A stretch of 64,000 nucleotides of DNA from Polyangia bacterium (GTDB taxonomy: Bacteria; Myxococcota_A; Polyangia; Fen-1088), in NCBI GenBank assembly GCA_036268875.1, contig DATATI010000083.1:248001-312000 (forward strand). The letters run 5' to 3'. Below are positions 8,566 to 16,377 of this stretch, piece by piece; position 1 is the first letter of the stretch, and every line of letters begins with the position of its first letter. Position numbers and translations under genes: made by a program. Under the pieces are notes generated by a model, which saw nothing but the letters and a program-made list of their open reading frames with translations, searched no databases and was not told the origin of the DNA.

Positions 8566-9567
8566 TCAGCGCTTTTTCTTGCCCGACTTGTCGCCGACCG
8601 CCTTACCGTTGGCGCTGCCGTGGCCGTCGCCGGCGGCAAACAAGGTCTCCAGGCGGGCCACGGCCGCCGGTTCCAACGGCGATTTCAAGCGGGCCAAGCG
8701 CAGCACGTCACGCCCGATCAGGCGGTACAAATCCAGCATTTCGGGCGCTTTCGTTTCCAAGATACGGAGGTGCTGTTCAACGGACGACACATCGCCGCGC
8801 TCGACCGGGCCGGTCAATGCCCCCGGCAGCCCCAGGTGCGCCAGGTTGTGTACCACGCTGGACAAAAGCGGGATCAGGGCCGGAAGGGCCTGCGCCTGGG
8901 GCACGCCGGCCTTGACCAGCAGCCCCTGCGCCATGTCAGCCAGCGCCACCACGTAGTTCGCCGCGATCACCGCGCCCACGTGATAAAGCGGCATGTTCTC
9001 CGCGGTCAGATAGACCGCGTGCGCGCCCAGGGCCCGCACCAGGCGGCCGGCCACTGCCTTGGCCGGCTCGTCGCCCTCGATGCCGAAGGCGATGTTGCGG
9101 ATCTGCTCGACGGCGACGTGCGGATCGGCGAACGACACCAGCGTGTGCAGCGTGCCCACCGCGCGCACGTGCGGGCGGCAGGCAGCCAGGATCTGCGCCG
9201 AAGCGTTGGCGCCCGAGGTGTGCAGCACCACCTGATCTCGGCGCAGGCGCTTCTCGCGCACCAGCCGTTCGGCCACCTCCGGGATGCGCTCGTCGCGCAC
9301 CGAGATGATGATGACCTCCGACTCCGAAAAAATTTCCGGGATCTCGCCGGTGCTGGCCAGCACGCCGGACACCGCGCTGGCGGCGTCAGACAGATCAACC
9401 TGGCGGCCGTGCAGGCCGGCCACCGGCACGCCGGCGCGCACCAGACGGGCGGCCAGCGCCGTGCCCACCACGCCGGCTCCCATGATGAACACCACCGGGG
9501 TCGGCTCGGCTGGCCCTTCGCTCATGGCGCGGGCATTCACTTCGATCTCTGACATCTCGCTGGTCAT
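8566..9567 (-). CDS. Rossmann-fold + DUF2520 protein
   Basis: 333-residue protein of the DUF2520/Rossmann-like oxidoreductase family. The N-terminal half has a dinucleotide-binding glycine motif, FIMGAGVVGTALAARLVRAG (residues about 26-45), followed by SEVIIISVRDERIPEVAERL. The C-terminal half (about 185-310) is all helical with the family's ENMPLYHVGAVIAANYVVAL segment. The last 20 residues are Lys/Gly-rich. The ATG overlaps the nadD stop as ATGA, so it is translated with nadD. An NAD(P)-dependent dehydrogenase-like activity is expected from the family, but substrates are uncharacterised. The frame remains open upstream only because it runs antiphase through nadD. Confidence 0.88.
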   Translation of the reverse strand: MTSEMSEIEVNARAMSEGPAEPTPVVFIMGAGVVGTALAARLVRAGVPVAGLHGRQVDLSDAASAVSGVLASTGEIPEIFSESEVIIISVRDERIPEVAERLVREKRLRRDQVVLHTSGANASAQILAACRPHVRAVGTLHTLVSFADPHVAVEQIRNIAFGIEGDEPAKAVAGRLVRALGAHAVYLTAENMPLYHVGAVIAANYVVALADMAQGLLVKAGVPQAQALPALIPLLSSVVHNLAHLGLPGALTGPVERGDVSSVEQHLRILETKAPEMLDLYRLIGRDVLRLARLKSPLEPAAVARLETLFAAGDGHGSANGKAVGDKSGKKKR

Positions 9568-10139
9568 TCTGGCTCCCGGGATTGGTAAAGGCCTCGCAGG
9601 TATATGTAATCGAGAACGGTTCGCGGCACGAGCCCCCGGGCAGACTTTCCTTCGCCCAGGGCGCGCCGGATCTCGGTCGAGCTGACCGCCGGCATGTTGA
9701 TCGCTGACGGCGCCTCGATTTTTCCGTCGCTGACCGCTGCGCCGGCGCGTCCGACGACGATGAACGGGACGGTTCGCCGCAGCTCGGCGGCGCCGTGCCA
9801 GTGATCGATCTCGGCCAAAAGATCGGCGCCCACCACCAGGCTGAACTGATGTTGCGGGTGGCGCGCCCGCAGTGCACCGACGGTGATCAGCGTGCGGCTG
9901 GGCTGGCCGATCTCTTTTTCCACATCGTCGACGCGCGCCCGCGGACCCAGCGCCGCCGCCGCCCGCTGGCACATGGCCAGGCGATCGGCGAACGGCGCCA
10001 GCGGCTTGCCGAAGGCGTGCTGAAAAACCGGGATCAACCACACCTCGTCGACGGGCGCGGTCTCCAGCACGTACAGCGCCACCAGCTGGTGCGCCACGTG
10101 CGGGGGGTTGAAGCTGCCGCCGAAAAGCGCGATGCGCAT
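9564..10139 (-). CDS. nadD: Nicotinate-nucleotide adenylyltransferase
   Basis: 191-residue NadD, which adenylates nicotinate mononucleotide in NAD biosynthesis. It opens with the nucleotidyltransferase motif MRIALFGGSFNPPHVAH (the HxGH-type site, here HVAH) and carries the C-terminal STEIRRALGEGKSARGLVP segment typical of the family. The start is fixed by that motif at the N-terminus; a longer frame upstream runs through the NamZ-like gene. It follows the NamZ-family gene by 5 bp and overlaps the DUF2520 gene by 4 bp, giving a three-gene operon. Confidence 0.95.
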   Translation of the reverse strand: MRIALFGGSFNPPHVAHQLVALYVLETAPVDEVWLIPVFQHAFGKPLAPFADRLAMCQRAAAALGPRARVDDVEKEIGQPSRTLITVGALRARHPQHQFSLVVGADLLAEIDHWHGAAELRRTVPFIVVGRAGAAVSDGKIEAPSAINMPAVSSTEIRRALGEGKSARGLVPRTVLDYIYLRGLYQSREPE

Positions 10140-10144
10140 CCTGG

Positions 10145-11344
10145 CTATTCGTACATCAAGAACGGCGTCCGGCTGGCGGAAAACGCCGCTTCGAACCCGG
10201 TCAGCGTCGCGGCGATCTCCGCCGTCGAGCGGCCATCGTCGATGGCGCGCCGGACCACGTCGCTGCCGGTCAGTAGGTCGATGGCCAGCGGGTGGGTGAC
10301 GAACTCGTAGGGCTCGGTGCGCCAGCGAAAGTGTTCCGGCGCCAGCGCCCGCGCGGTGTTCAGGACGGCGATGCCGGTGCGATAGGGCCGAAACGCCGCT
10401 CGGTCGGTGACGTGCAGCTGCACGCCGCCGCACGATTGCCCGGCGAACTTGTGAAACATGGGACGGAACGACAGCGGACGAAACCGCACGCCTGGCAACG
10501 ATTCGCGCGCCAGGGCCTCGGCCCAGCGATGACCTTCGAGAAACGGCGCCCCGATGATCTCGAACGGCCGGGTGGTGCCGCGACCCTCGGATAAATTCGT
10601 CCCCTCGATCAAACACAGCCCGGGGTACACGAACGCGGTGTCCAGCGTCGGCATGTTGGGCGACGGCATCACCCACGGCAAACCGGTGGTGGCAAAGTCG
10701 TGGCCGCGCTGCCAGCCGCGCATCGGAACCACCGTCAGATCCACATCCAGCGGCCTGGCAAAGCGCCCCGGCGCCCACGACATGCCGGCGCGAACCATGG
10801 TGGCGATCTCGCCAGCAGTCAGGCCGTGGCGAACGGTGACCGGACCGAGGCCGACGAACGATTCGTGGCCCTCGGTCAGCGGCCCGCCTTCGACGTCGCC
10901 GCCGCCGATGGGGTTCGGGCGATCCAGCACCACGACTTGCACGCCCGCCTTGGCCGCCGCGCCCATCGTCAGCGCCATGGTCCAGACGTACGTGTAGTAA
11001 CGGCTGCCCACGTCTTGCAGATCGATCAGCAGCACGTCGACGGTGGCCAGGTCGGCCGCCGTGGGTGTCAGCGATTCAAATTGGCTGCCGTAGAGGCTGG
11101 AGACCGGGATGCCGGTGCGAGCGTCGCGATCATCGGCGACGCCGATCATGTCCTGCGCGTCGCCGCGCACGCCGTGCTCGGGACCGAACAGCCGCGTCGG
11201 GCGAATGCCGGCGGCAATCAGGCGATCCACGGCATGGGTGAGATCCGACGCCACGCTGGCCGGGTGGCAGAGCACGCCCACCCGGCGGCCGCGGCACAGG
11301 GCCGTACGCTCGGCGCACAGCACGTCCAGCCCGGTCTCGACCAT
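10145..11344 (-). CDS. NamZ-family (DUF1343) exo-beta-N-acetylmuramidase-like protein
   Basis: 399 residues matching the DUF1343 family, whose Bacillus member NamZ releases terminal MurNAc from peptidoglycan fragments. Diagnostic segments are LFGPEHGVRGDAQD (about residue 52), LLIDLQDVGSRYYTYVWTM (about 107), VLDRPNPIGG, MPTLDTAFVYPGLCLIEGTN and LSEGRGTTRPFE. No signal peptide is visible, so action in the cytoplasm on recycled fragments is possible, unlike secreted relatives. It heads the operon with nadD and the DUF2520 gene. Family assignment is firm; exact substrate is inferred. Confidence 0.9.
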   Translation of the reverse strand: MVETGLDVLCAERTALCRGRRVGVLCHPASVASDLTHAVDRLIAAGIRPTRLFGPEHGVRGDAQDMIGVADDRDARTGIPVSSLYGSQFESLTPTAADLATVDVLLIDLQDVGSRYYTYVWTMALTMGAAAKAGVQVVVLDRPNPIGGGDVEGGPLTEGHESFVGLGPVTVRHGLTAGEIATMVRAGMSWAPGRFARPLDVDLTVVPMRGWQRGHDFATTGLPWVMPSPNMPTLDTAFVYPGLCLIEGTNLSEGRGTTRPFEIIGAPFLEGHRWAEALARESLPGVRFRPLSFRPMFHKFAGQSCGGVQLHVTDRAAFRPYRTGIAVLNTARALAPEHFRWRTEPYEFVTHPLAIDLLTGSDVVRRAIDDGRSTAEIAATLTGFEAAFSASRTPFLMYE

Positions 11345-11399
11345 GCCTGGTCTTATGCCAGCCGCCGCCGAAAAGCGAGAGCCGGCGCCTGCCGCACCG

Positions 11400-12881
11400 C
11401 TAGAAAATCGCGACCGGTCGCAAGGTCACCTGGTCGCCTTGGGTGATGACGCGAAAGCGGACCATACGCGCCTTCCATTTCTGCTTCAGACCGCCTTCGA
11501 TCAGACGCAGCTTGGCGGTGAACGCCTGTACGGTGATGCCGGCGGTGGGCTTGCTCTGGCTCTTCAGCGCTGCGACGTATTCGTTGAAGACGCGCGTGTA
11601 GTAGTTGGCCTCGTTTTCCTGCGCCAACCCCTGCACCGCCGGATCGCTGCTGGGTTGGCCCGATTGATCCGGCGCGATCTCCTCGACCAGCACCTGGTCA
11701 GAGCGCCAGCGCTGCGATTCGTCGGATTCTTCCTCGACGTCGTCCTCGCTCGGCTCTTCACGGCCCAGCAATCGTGCCAGCATGACGTTCAAGCCGTTCG
11801 ACAGGCCCTCGAAGTCAGGACCGATCGGCTTGAAGGTATAGTCGATGTTGCCGTTGATGATCTCCGCGACCCCAAGCTCGATCTTGTCCAGCGGCTTGAT
11901 GAACCGCACCGCCGTCATCACCGACGCCGCCACCGCCACCAGAATGGCCAATAACCCGAACCCGATCACCTTCACGCCCGCGCCCGACACCGAATCCAGC
12001 TGATCGGAGATCGACCCCAGCACCACCACGCCGCTGGTCTTGTCGAAGGCATTGCCCATCAATGGCGCGGCCACGGCGGCGTAATCGCGTCCGTCCAGCG
12101 TGAGGTGAAACAGATCGCTCTTGGCGCTCTTTTGCACCACCTGCTTGCCCCACGCTTCGGGCGACTGGAACAGAATGGCGTTCAGGGCCTGGGTCTTGTT
12201 TCCGTCTTCCTTGGCGTTCTCCCCCGTGCCTTCGGAAATAAAACTGGAGGTATGCACTTTGCCATTGTGAAAATAGGCCACCTCGCTGCCCAGGATCTCG
12301 CTTTTGGCCTGAGCGTCCCGCGCGGTGATGACATAACCAATCACCAGCACCCCGCGGATGGTCCCGTCGGGCAGCGCGATGGGCGCCGCCGCCACGCGGG
12401 TCATGCGGCCGGCAAAGGTCCAGACGTCCTTCGTCGCCTCGCCCTTCAGCGCCATCCCCACCGCCGGATACTGGCTGCGCCAATCTTCGCCGTAGTTGGC
12501 GTTGACGTTCAGATCACGGGCCACGACTTTTCCGCGCGAATCAAGAATCGCCACAAAGTCGGCCTTGCGCGAAGAACCAGTCTGCAAAAAGGCGTTCAAA
12601 CTTTCGCACTGTTCGAAGGCGGCCTGGCGGCGGCCGGTCTCGTCGCTCTTATCGAACACGCCCACCACGGCGGGGCGACGACTGAGGCCGGAGACCAGGT
12701 TCGCGAAATCAAGCGCCTCCAACCGGGCGATTGACTGGTGCATGCGCTCCGCGCGCGATACCGCGGTTTCAACGTCGCGGATGGCGGCATCGTGCAGGTC
12801 GCGGGTCAGGCTTGAATAAACACCCAGCGTGAGCCCGAGCAGAACGATGGCGGCGACAAGCCCGATCTTCATGCGGTGCAT
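11400..12881 (-). CDS. Membrane sensor-like protein with Cache-type domain and HAMP-like segment
   Basis: 493 residues. One N-terminal membrane segment (about 5-24), a periplasmic region (about 30-300) resembling a double Cache sensor (ADFVAILDSRGKVVARDLN, GTIRGVLVIGYVITARDA), a second membrane segment (about 303-322), then a HAMP-like stretch (RFIKPLDKIELGVAEIINGN). A short acidic linker leads to a C-terminal cytoplasmic domain of about 100 residues (YYTRVFNEYVAALKS ... FTAKLRLIEGG) rich in aromatic and basic residues. There is no methyl-accepting, kinase or cyclase output domain, so the output is unknown. AGGAG lies 7 bases upstream of the ATG. A repeat pair sits in its 5' region. Confidence 0.82.
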   Translation of the reverse strand: MHRMKIGLVAAIVLLGLTLGVYSSLTRDLHDAAIRDVETAVSRAERMHQSIARLEALDFANLVSGLSRRPAVVGVFDKSDETGRRQAAFEQCESLNAFLQTGSSRKADFVAILDSRGKVVARDLNVNANYGEDWRSQYPAVGMALKGEATKDVWTFAGRMTRVAAAPIALPDGTIRGVLVIGYVITARDAQAKSEILGSEVAYFHNGKVHTSSFISEGTGENAKEDGNKTQALNAILFQSPEAWGKQVVQKSAKSDLFHLTLDGRDYAAVAAPLMGNAFDKTSGVVVLGSISDQLDSVSGAGVKVIGFGLLAILVAVAASVMTAVRFIKPLDKIELGVAEIINGNIDYTFKPIGPDFEGLSNGLNVMLARLLGREEPSEDDVEEESDESQRWRSDQVLVEEIAPDQSGQPSSDPAVQGLAQENEANYYTRVFNEYVAALKSQSKPTAGITVQAFTAKLRLIEGGLKQKWKARMVRFRVITQGDQVTLRPVAIF

Positions 12882-13210
12882 GTCCTAGCTCCTGTGCGTG
12901 ACTGAGAAAAAGAGGGGGTGAGGATCTGCTTTGTGGTGCAGGGACGGAGAGAGCTTGAACCCGGCGATGTCATCGTTATCGGCCAGCAGGTGAGGATCTG
13001 CTTTGTGGTGCAGGGACGGAGAGAGAGGTCCGCATTATCGGCAGCGCCTCGCGCGGAGTCAACGTTTCGCGCTGGCGACGCCATCGTCGCTCAGGTGGAA
13101 AACTTGACCAGCTCGCCTACGTATGACCACATGTAGGTAACACGCAAATTCCCTCGTATTTTATCGCTCTACAGACCCTCCTGCCAAACGCCCTCAAAAA
13201 GGAGCCGCCG
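12882..13210. other. Intergenic region between divergent genes
   Basis: A 329-bp stretch without a credible gene, separating the minus-strand sensor gene from the plus-strand PilZ gene. It holds the two-copy 37-bp repeat described separately and the ribosome site of the PilZ gene (AAAAAGGAG just before its ATG). A frame through the repeats can be read on the minus strand, but it only mirrors the repeats and has no ribosome site. No convincing promoter pair was found for either gene. Confidence 0.6.
12917..13025. repeat. Two perfect 37-bp direct repeats with a 35-bp spacer (CRISPR-like)
   Basis: The repeat occupies 12917-12953 and 12989-13025 with no mismatch; the flanking bases differ on both sides. 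The unit begins GGTGAGGATCTGC and ends GGGACGGAGAGAG. The spacer (12954-12988) is unique, giving a 72-bp period. Each unit contains a small inverted repeat, CTGC - 8 bases - GCAG. Repeat and spacer sizes fit a minimal CRISPR array, but there are only two copies, no cas gene in the window, and the ends are not a repeat type I recognise. It could equally be a duplicated regulatory site in the 5' region of the sensor gene. Confidence 0.7.
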
Positions 13211-13531
13211 ATGGATTCTTTGACCACCGATCGCCGCCACAGCCGTCGCACCAAGATGGATCTCTTCATCAACCGCTTCCTCGACGGCCACCCCCAGCTT
13301 TGCCGCATGACCGATCTCAGCCGCACCGGCGCCCGTCTGGTTCCGGTGATGGGCCCGCGCCGCGTGCCCCGATACATGGGATTGCAGTTCCAGTTGCCGG
13401 GCACCGATATCGTCATCACCGCCTCCGGCGAGGCCATCAGCGCCGATGCGGCCAGCACAGTGGGCGTGCGCTTCACCAACTTGCCGCCCGACGCCGCCCG
13501 CGCCATCGAAGATTTCTTGAAGGCAAGCTAG
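13211..13531 (+). CDS. Single-domain PilZ protein
   Basis: 106-residue protein made of one PilZ domain, the usual cyclic-di-GMP binding fold. It has the N-terminal arginine motif (DRRHSRRTK, RxxxR-type) and the second-site motif DLSRTGARL (DxSxxG). The C-terminal part (VGVRFTNLPPDAARAIEDFL) completes the barrel and helix. A strong AGGAG lies 9 bases upstream of the ATG. It stands alone on the plus strand between divergent neighbours and could act as a small c-di-GMP-responsive adaptor. Both c-di-GMP motifs are intact, so binding is likely but untested. Confidence 0.9.
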   Translation: MDSLTTDRRHSRRTKMDLFINRFLDGHPQLCRMTDLSRTGARLVPVMGPRRVPRYMGLQFQLPGTDIVITASGEAISADAASTVGVRFTNLPPDAARAIEDFLKAS

Positions 13532-13616
13532 CCGAGCCTCCCTTCGGGTTTGACCGAACCAATGTGGGCGACGGGCCCCGTGCACTGGTAAAAAATCTAT
13601 GTTTCAGCGGACTTGC

Positions 13617-13645
13617 TTGACAGGCGTGATACCGGTCAGTATCGT
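13617..13645 (+). promoter_or_regulatory. Sigma-70-type promoter with overlapping palindrome
   Basis: A perfect -35 hexamer TTGACA (13617-13622) is followed, after 17 bases, by TATCGT (13640-13645, 4 of 6 matches to -10). The interval contains the inverted repeat GATAC-N6-GTATC (13628-13643), which overlaps the -10 and is placed like a repressor operator. The promoter points at the membrane-protein gene starting at 13743, with a leader of about 90 bases. Confidence 0.6.
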
Positions 13646-13742
13646 CCATTTTTCGTCCCCCTACCCCTCTCGCTTGCCGACCGCCACCCTTTCATCCCTG
13701 TCGACAAAAAGCGTGTGATTTTATCCGCGCTGGAGGATCTCC

Positions 13743-14954
13743 GTGGAACAGAACAGGAAGCCAGGCGCCAGCAAAGACATCAGCGACCTGAAAGCGAGGC
13801 TGGGCCTTAAGCGACCGGAGGCGCCCGCGACAGGACCCGCCGTTCCCAACGCCGGAATTCCGGCGCCCGGGTTTCCCGCCCAAGGGGGCAATCCGCCGAT
13901 GGCCGGGATGCAGACCGGGATGCATACGATGATGGGCCGACAGGGCTCGGCCGCCGCGTCCGCGCCAATGGCGGCGCCCGCGATGGCCAGCGCCCCGCCT
14001 GCCGGCATGGATCCGTACGCGCGCATGAAGGCCAGCGCCGGCGGGTTTGATCTGCGCACAATCGATGATGGTCAACCGGCGGTCAACGTCCGCTCTGGTC
14101 GCGGCAAGGCCGTGCTGATCACCGGCGTGATCGTCGGCCTGGCCGCGTTTGCCCTGGGCGCTGGTTACGGGATCGCCAGCGTCGGCCGCGCCAACATGAA
14201 CACCGCCAACCACGCCGCCCAGACCGTCAAGGGCGAGCTGGAAGGCATGCAGAAGACGCTGACCCAGATCGGGACCGCCGTGGCGATGAGCCAGCAGCGT
14301 CTGGCGGCGGCGAAGAAGGACACGCTGGCATACGACCCTCAGCTGATCGCCGATCTGGAGAAGATCAAGCTCGACCCGCGGCCCGACACGGGCAAGATCT
14401 TCCGCGTCGATTACTTCAGGCTGGACGATGTGGTCGTCGATCGTCTGTTCAATTACTACTACGACAGCATCGCCCTTTACGGCGAAGCCGAGCGCCACAT
14501 CAAGCGCACCAAGGCCGACGCCGAATCGCTGGCCACGTACGGCGAGAAGACGGCCGCCGCCGCCGCCAAGAACTACGGCATGGTGTTCGACACCGGCAGC
14601 AAGATCATCGTCGGTAATCTGGTCGAGATCGGCGAGCAGGTCTGCAAGGGCGGCGGTTCTGAATGTCAGGCCGACAATCTGGAAGGCTTCAAGGTTCGCT
14701 CGAACACCGGTGCGCCGTGGGTGGTCCGCAAGGCTGGCGGCAAGCTGGACGCCGAGAAGGTCATTCCGCTGCGCCCCACCCCGCTGATGGACGCCGCCAT
14801 GACCGGTTCGACGGAACAGGTGCGGTACGAGGCGTACAAGCAGCGCACCGCCAACATGCGCGCCATCGTCGCCCGCCTGACGGCCTCGCAAAAAGAGCTG
14901 TTCGAGGGGATCAACAAGGCCGCCTCGCGACCGGACGTCTTCACGATCTTCTAG
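13743..14954 (+). CDS. Membrane protein of unknown function with Pro/Ala/Met-rich N-terminus
   Basis: 403 residues, GTG start with GGAGG 6-10 bases upstream. The N-terminus has a short basic amphipathic motif (DISDLKARLGLKRPE), then a Pro/Gly/Ala/Met-rich disordered stretch to about residue 100. One membrane segment follows near residues 123-145 (VLITGVIVGLAAFALGAGYG). The remainder, about 255 residues, is a mostly helical, probably periplasmic domain (QTVKGELEGMQKTLTQIG, YFRLDDVVVDRLFNYYYDS) with one cysteine pair in EQVCKGGGSEC. I do not recognise the family; I recall similar N-terminal DLKARLGLK motifs in myxobacterial proteins. It is followed 20 bp later by a small zinc-ribbon gene. Confidence 0.82.
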   Translation: MEQNRKPGASKDISDLKARLGLKRPEAPATGPAVPNAGIPAPGFPAQGGNPPMAGMQTGMHTMMGRQGSAAASAPMAAPAMASAPPAGMDPYARMKASAGGFDLRTIDDGQPAVNVRSGRGKAVLITGVIVGLAAFALGAGYGIASVGRANMNTANHAAQTVKGELEGMQKTLTQIGTAVAMSQQRLAAAKKDTLAYDPQLIADLEKIKLDPRPDTGKIFRVDYFRLDDVVVDRLFNYYYDSIALYGEAERHIKRTKADAESLATYGEKTAAAAAKNYGMVFDTGSKIIVGNLVEIGEQVCKGGGSECQADNLEGFKVRSNTGAPWVVRKAGGKLDAEKVIPLRPTPLMDAAMTGSTEQVRYEAYKQRTANMRAIVARLTASQKELFEGINKAASRPDVFTIF

Positions 14955-14974
14955 GCGCGGACGCCGGCCCGTCG

Positions 14975-15289
14975 ATGTCCCGGCCGCGCCGTCAGCGACG
15001 GGAAAAGGCGCGCGCGCTGCGCAAGGACGTGCGGCGCCTGGAGGCGCTGGCGGACAAGATCCCCGGCGGTTCGGCGGCGACGCCCATCGTGGTGACCGCC
15101 GCGTCGACGATCGAAACCAAAGCCCGCGCCGCCCGTTGCGTCCGCTGCGAACGCGAACTGGATCTGCTGGGCGAAGACACCACGGTCGTTCCCGGCGGCG
15201 TCCTCCGCCGCGTGGACACCGCCTGCCGCGCCTGCCACGCCCACCGCAGCCTGTGGTTTCTGATCGCGCACGGGGCGACAGCGAACTAG
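14975..15289 (+). CDS. Small zinc-ribbon-like protein
   Basis: 104-residue basic protein. The N-terminal 30 residues are highly basic (SRPRRQRREKARALRKDVRR). Two CxxC pairs, CVRCERE and CRACHAH about 35 residues apart, make a plausible zinc ribbon. The fold and charge suggest nucleic-acid binding, but no known family was recognised. The ATG lies 20 bp after the preceding membrane-protein gene, so they may be co-transcribed; no strong ribosome site is visible. It converges on the sigma-factor gene with a 16-bp gap. Confidence 0.68.
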   Translation: MSRPRRQRREKARALRKDVRRLEALADKIPGGSAATPIVVTAASTIETKARAARCVRCERELDLLGEDTTVVPGGVLRRVDTACRACHAHRSLWFLIAHGATAN

Positions 15290-15305
15290 GCGGCGGCGCC
15301 CGCCC

Positions 15306-16346
15306 TCAGTCGAGCCAGTCGGCTTTGATATTGGTGCCGAGCTCGCCGGCGATCTCGGTGCGAAAACGCTTTTTCAGACGGTCGGCGATCTGGCCCATCC
15401 GTTGTTTTGAGACGCCATAGCGCGCGCCCAAGGTCCCGAGCGGCACAGGATCCTCGGAGGCCAGATGTTCGCGCCAAACCGCCCGTTCGCGTTCGTCGGT
15501 CAGCGCCGCCTGAAACTGCTCGACGAATTTTTTCACCGCGCCGGACAGCTCGGCCTGCGCCGCTTCCTCCTCGGGCGTGCCGCTGTTCCCCGCGATCCGC
15601 TCGGCCAGCGAGTAGGTGCCTTCGCCGTCAGCGCCTGGTCGCGGTTCGAGTGACACCTCGCGCGATTCCAGATGCTGGCGGACCTCGTCCAGCTCCTTCT
15701 CATCAACGTCCAGCTTGGCGGCCAGCAACTTGGGCGTCACCTCGATGCCAGCGGCGAGCAGTTTTTGCCGTTCCTTTTCCAGGCGAAAAAACAACTTCCG
15801 TCCCGCGCGCGTGTTGCCCACGTGAATCAAGCGCGAGTTGGTGAGCAAGAACTTCAGCACGTAGGCCCGAATCCAGTACGCCGCGTACGACCCGAACCGC
15901 GGCCCCAGCGTGGGCTCCCAGCGCTTCACCGCGTCCATCAGACCGACGCTGCCTTCCTGAAACAGATCCAGAATGTTGGTCCAGGCGCGCCGGTATTGAT
16001 ACGCGATGGCCACCACCAGCCGCAGGTTGTGCACCACCAGCTTACGAGCGGCGTTCATGTCGCCGTGCTCGCGCACCGCCACGCCGAGGACGCGCTCTTC
16101 GTCCTCGGACAGCCGCGGGTAGCGGCGCGCTTCGGCCAGGAACGACTGCACTGGATCGCGACGGCGGGTCAGGCCCCGCGGCTCCTGTTCCTCATCGACG
16201 ACGGCAGCGCGGATCGGCTCCTCGGCGCCCACTTCGTCGGCAGCCAGCGGCGCGGCGCCTTCCTCGGCCTGATCGCGGTCCTCGGCATCGCCGCCGGCAA
16301 CGGCTTCTGCGTCGGTCCTTGGCGGCGTGGTCTTTCGCGGTGACAT
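15306..16346 (-). CDS. RpoH-like RNA polymerase sigma factor
   Basis: 346-residue sigma-70-family protein of the RpoH (heat-shock/alternative sigma) type. Region 2 is clear: ARKLVVHNLRLVVAIAYQY, DLFQEGSVGLMDAVKRW, FGSYAAYWIRAYVLKFL, then RLIHVGNTRAGRKLFFRLEK, the RpoH-like stretch. Region 4 carries the helix-turn-helix LGARYGVSKQRMGQIADRL. The first 60 residues are an Asp/Glu/Ala-rich extension absent from standard RpoH, possibly regulatory. The ATG is preferred over a TTG four codons earlier. It is convergent with the zinc-ribbon gene and 31 bp downstream of lnt. Which regulon it controls cannot be read from sequence. Confidence 0.9.
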   Translation of the reverse strand: MSPRKTTPPRTDAEAVAGGDAEDRDQAEEGAAPLAADEVGAEEPIRAAVVDEEQEPRGLTRRRDPVQSFLAEARRYPRLSEDEERVLGVAVREHGDMNAARKLVVHNLRLVVAIAYQYRRAWTNILDLFQEGSVGLMDAVKRWEPTLGPRFGSYAAYWIRAYVLKFLLTNSRLIHVGNTRAGRKLFFRLEKERQKLLAAGIEVTPKLLAAKLDVDEKELDEVRQHLESREVSLEPRPGADGEGTYSLAERIAGNSGTPEEEAAQAELSGAVKKFVEQFQAALTDERERAVWREHLASEDPVPLGTLGARYGVSKQRMGQIADRLKKRFRTEIAGELGTNIKADWLD

Positions 16347-16377
16347 CGTCGGAATCAAGAATCTGCCCGGATGAATA

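Noticed and set aside
12869-13084. 71-codon minus-strand frame through the 37-bp repeats
   Set aside because: Its only feature is the repeated segment caused by the DNA repeat; no ribosome site or homology.
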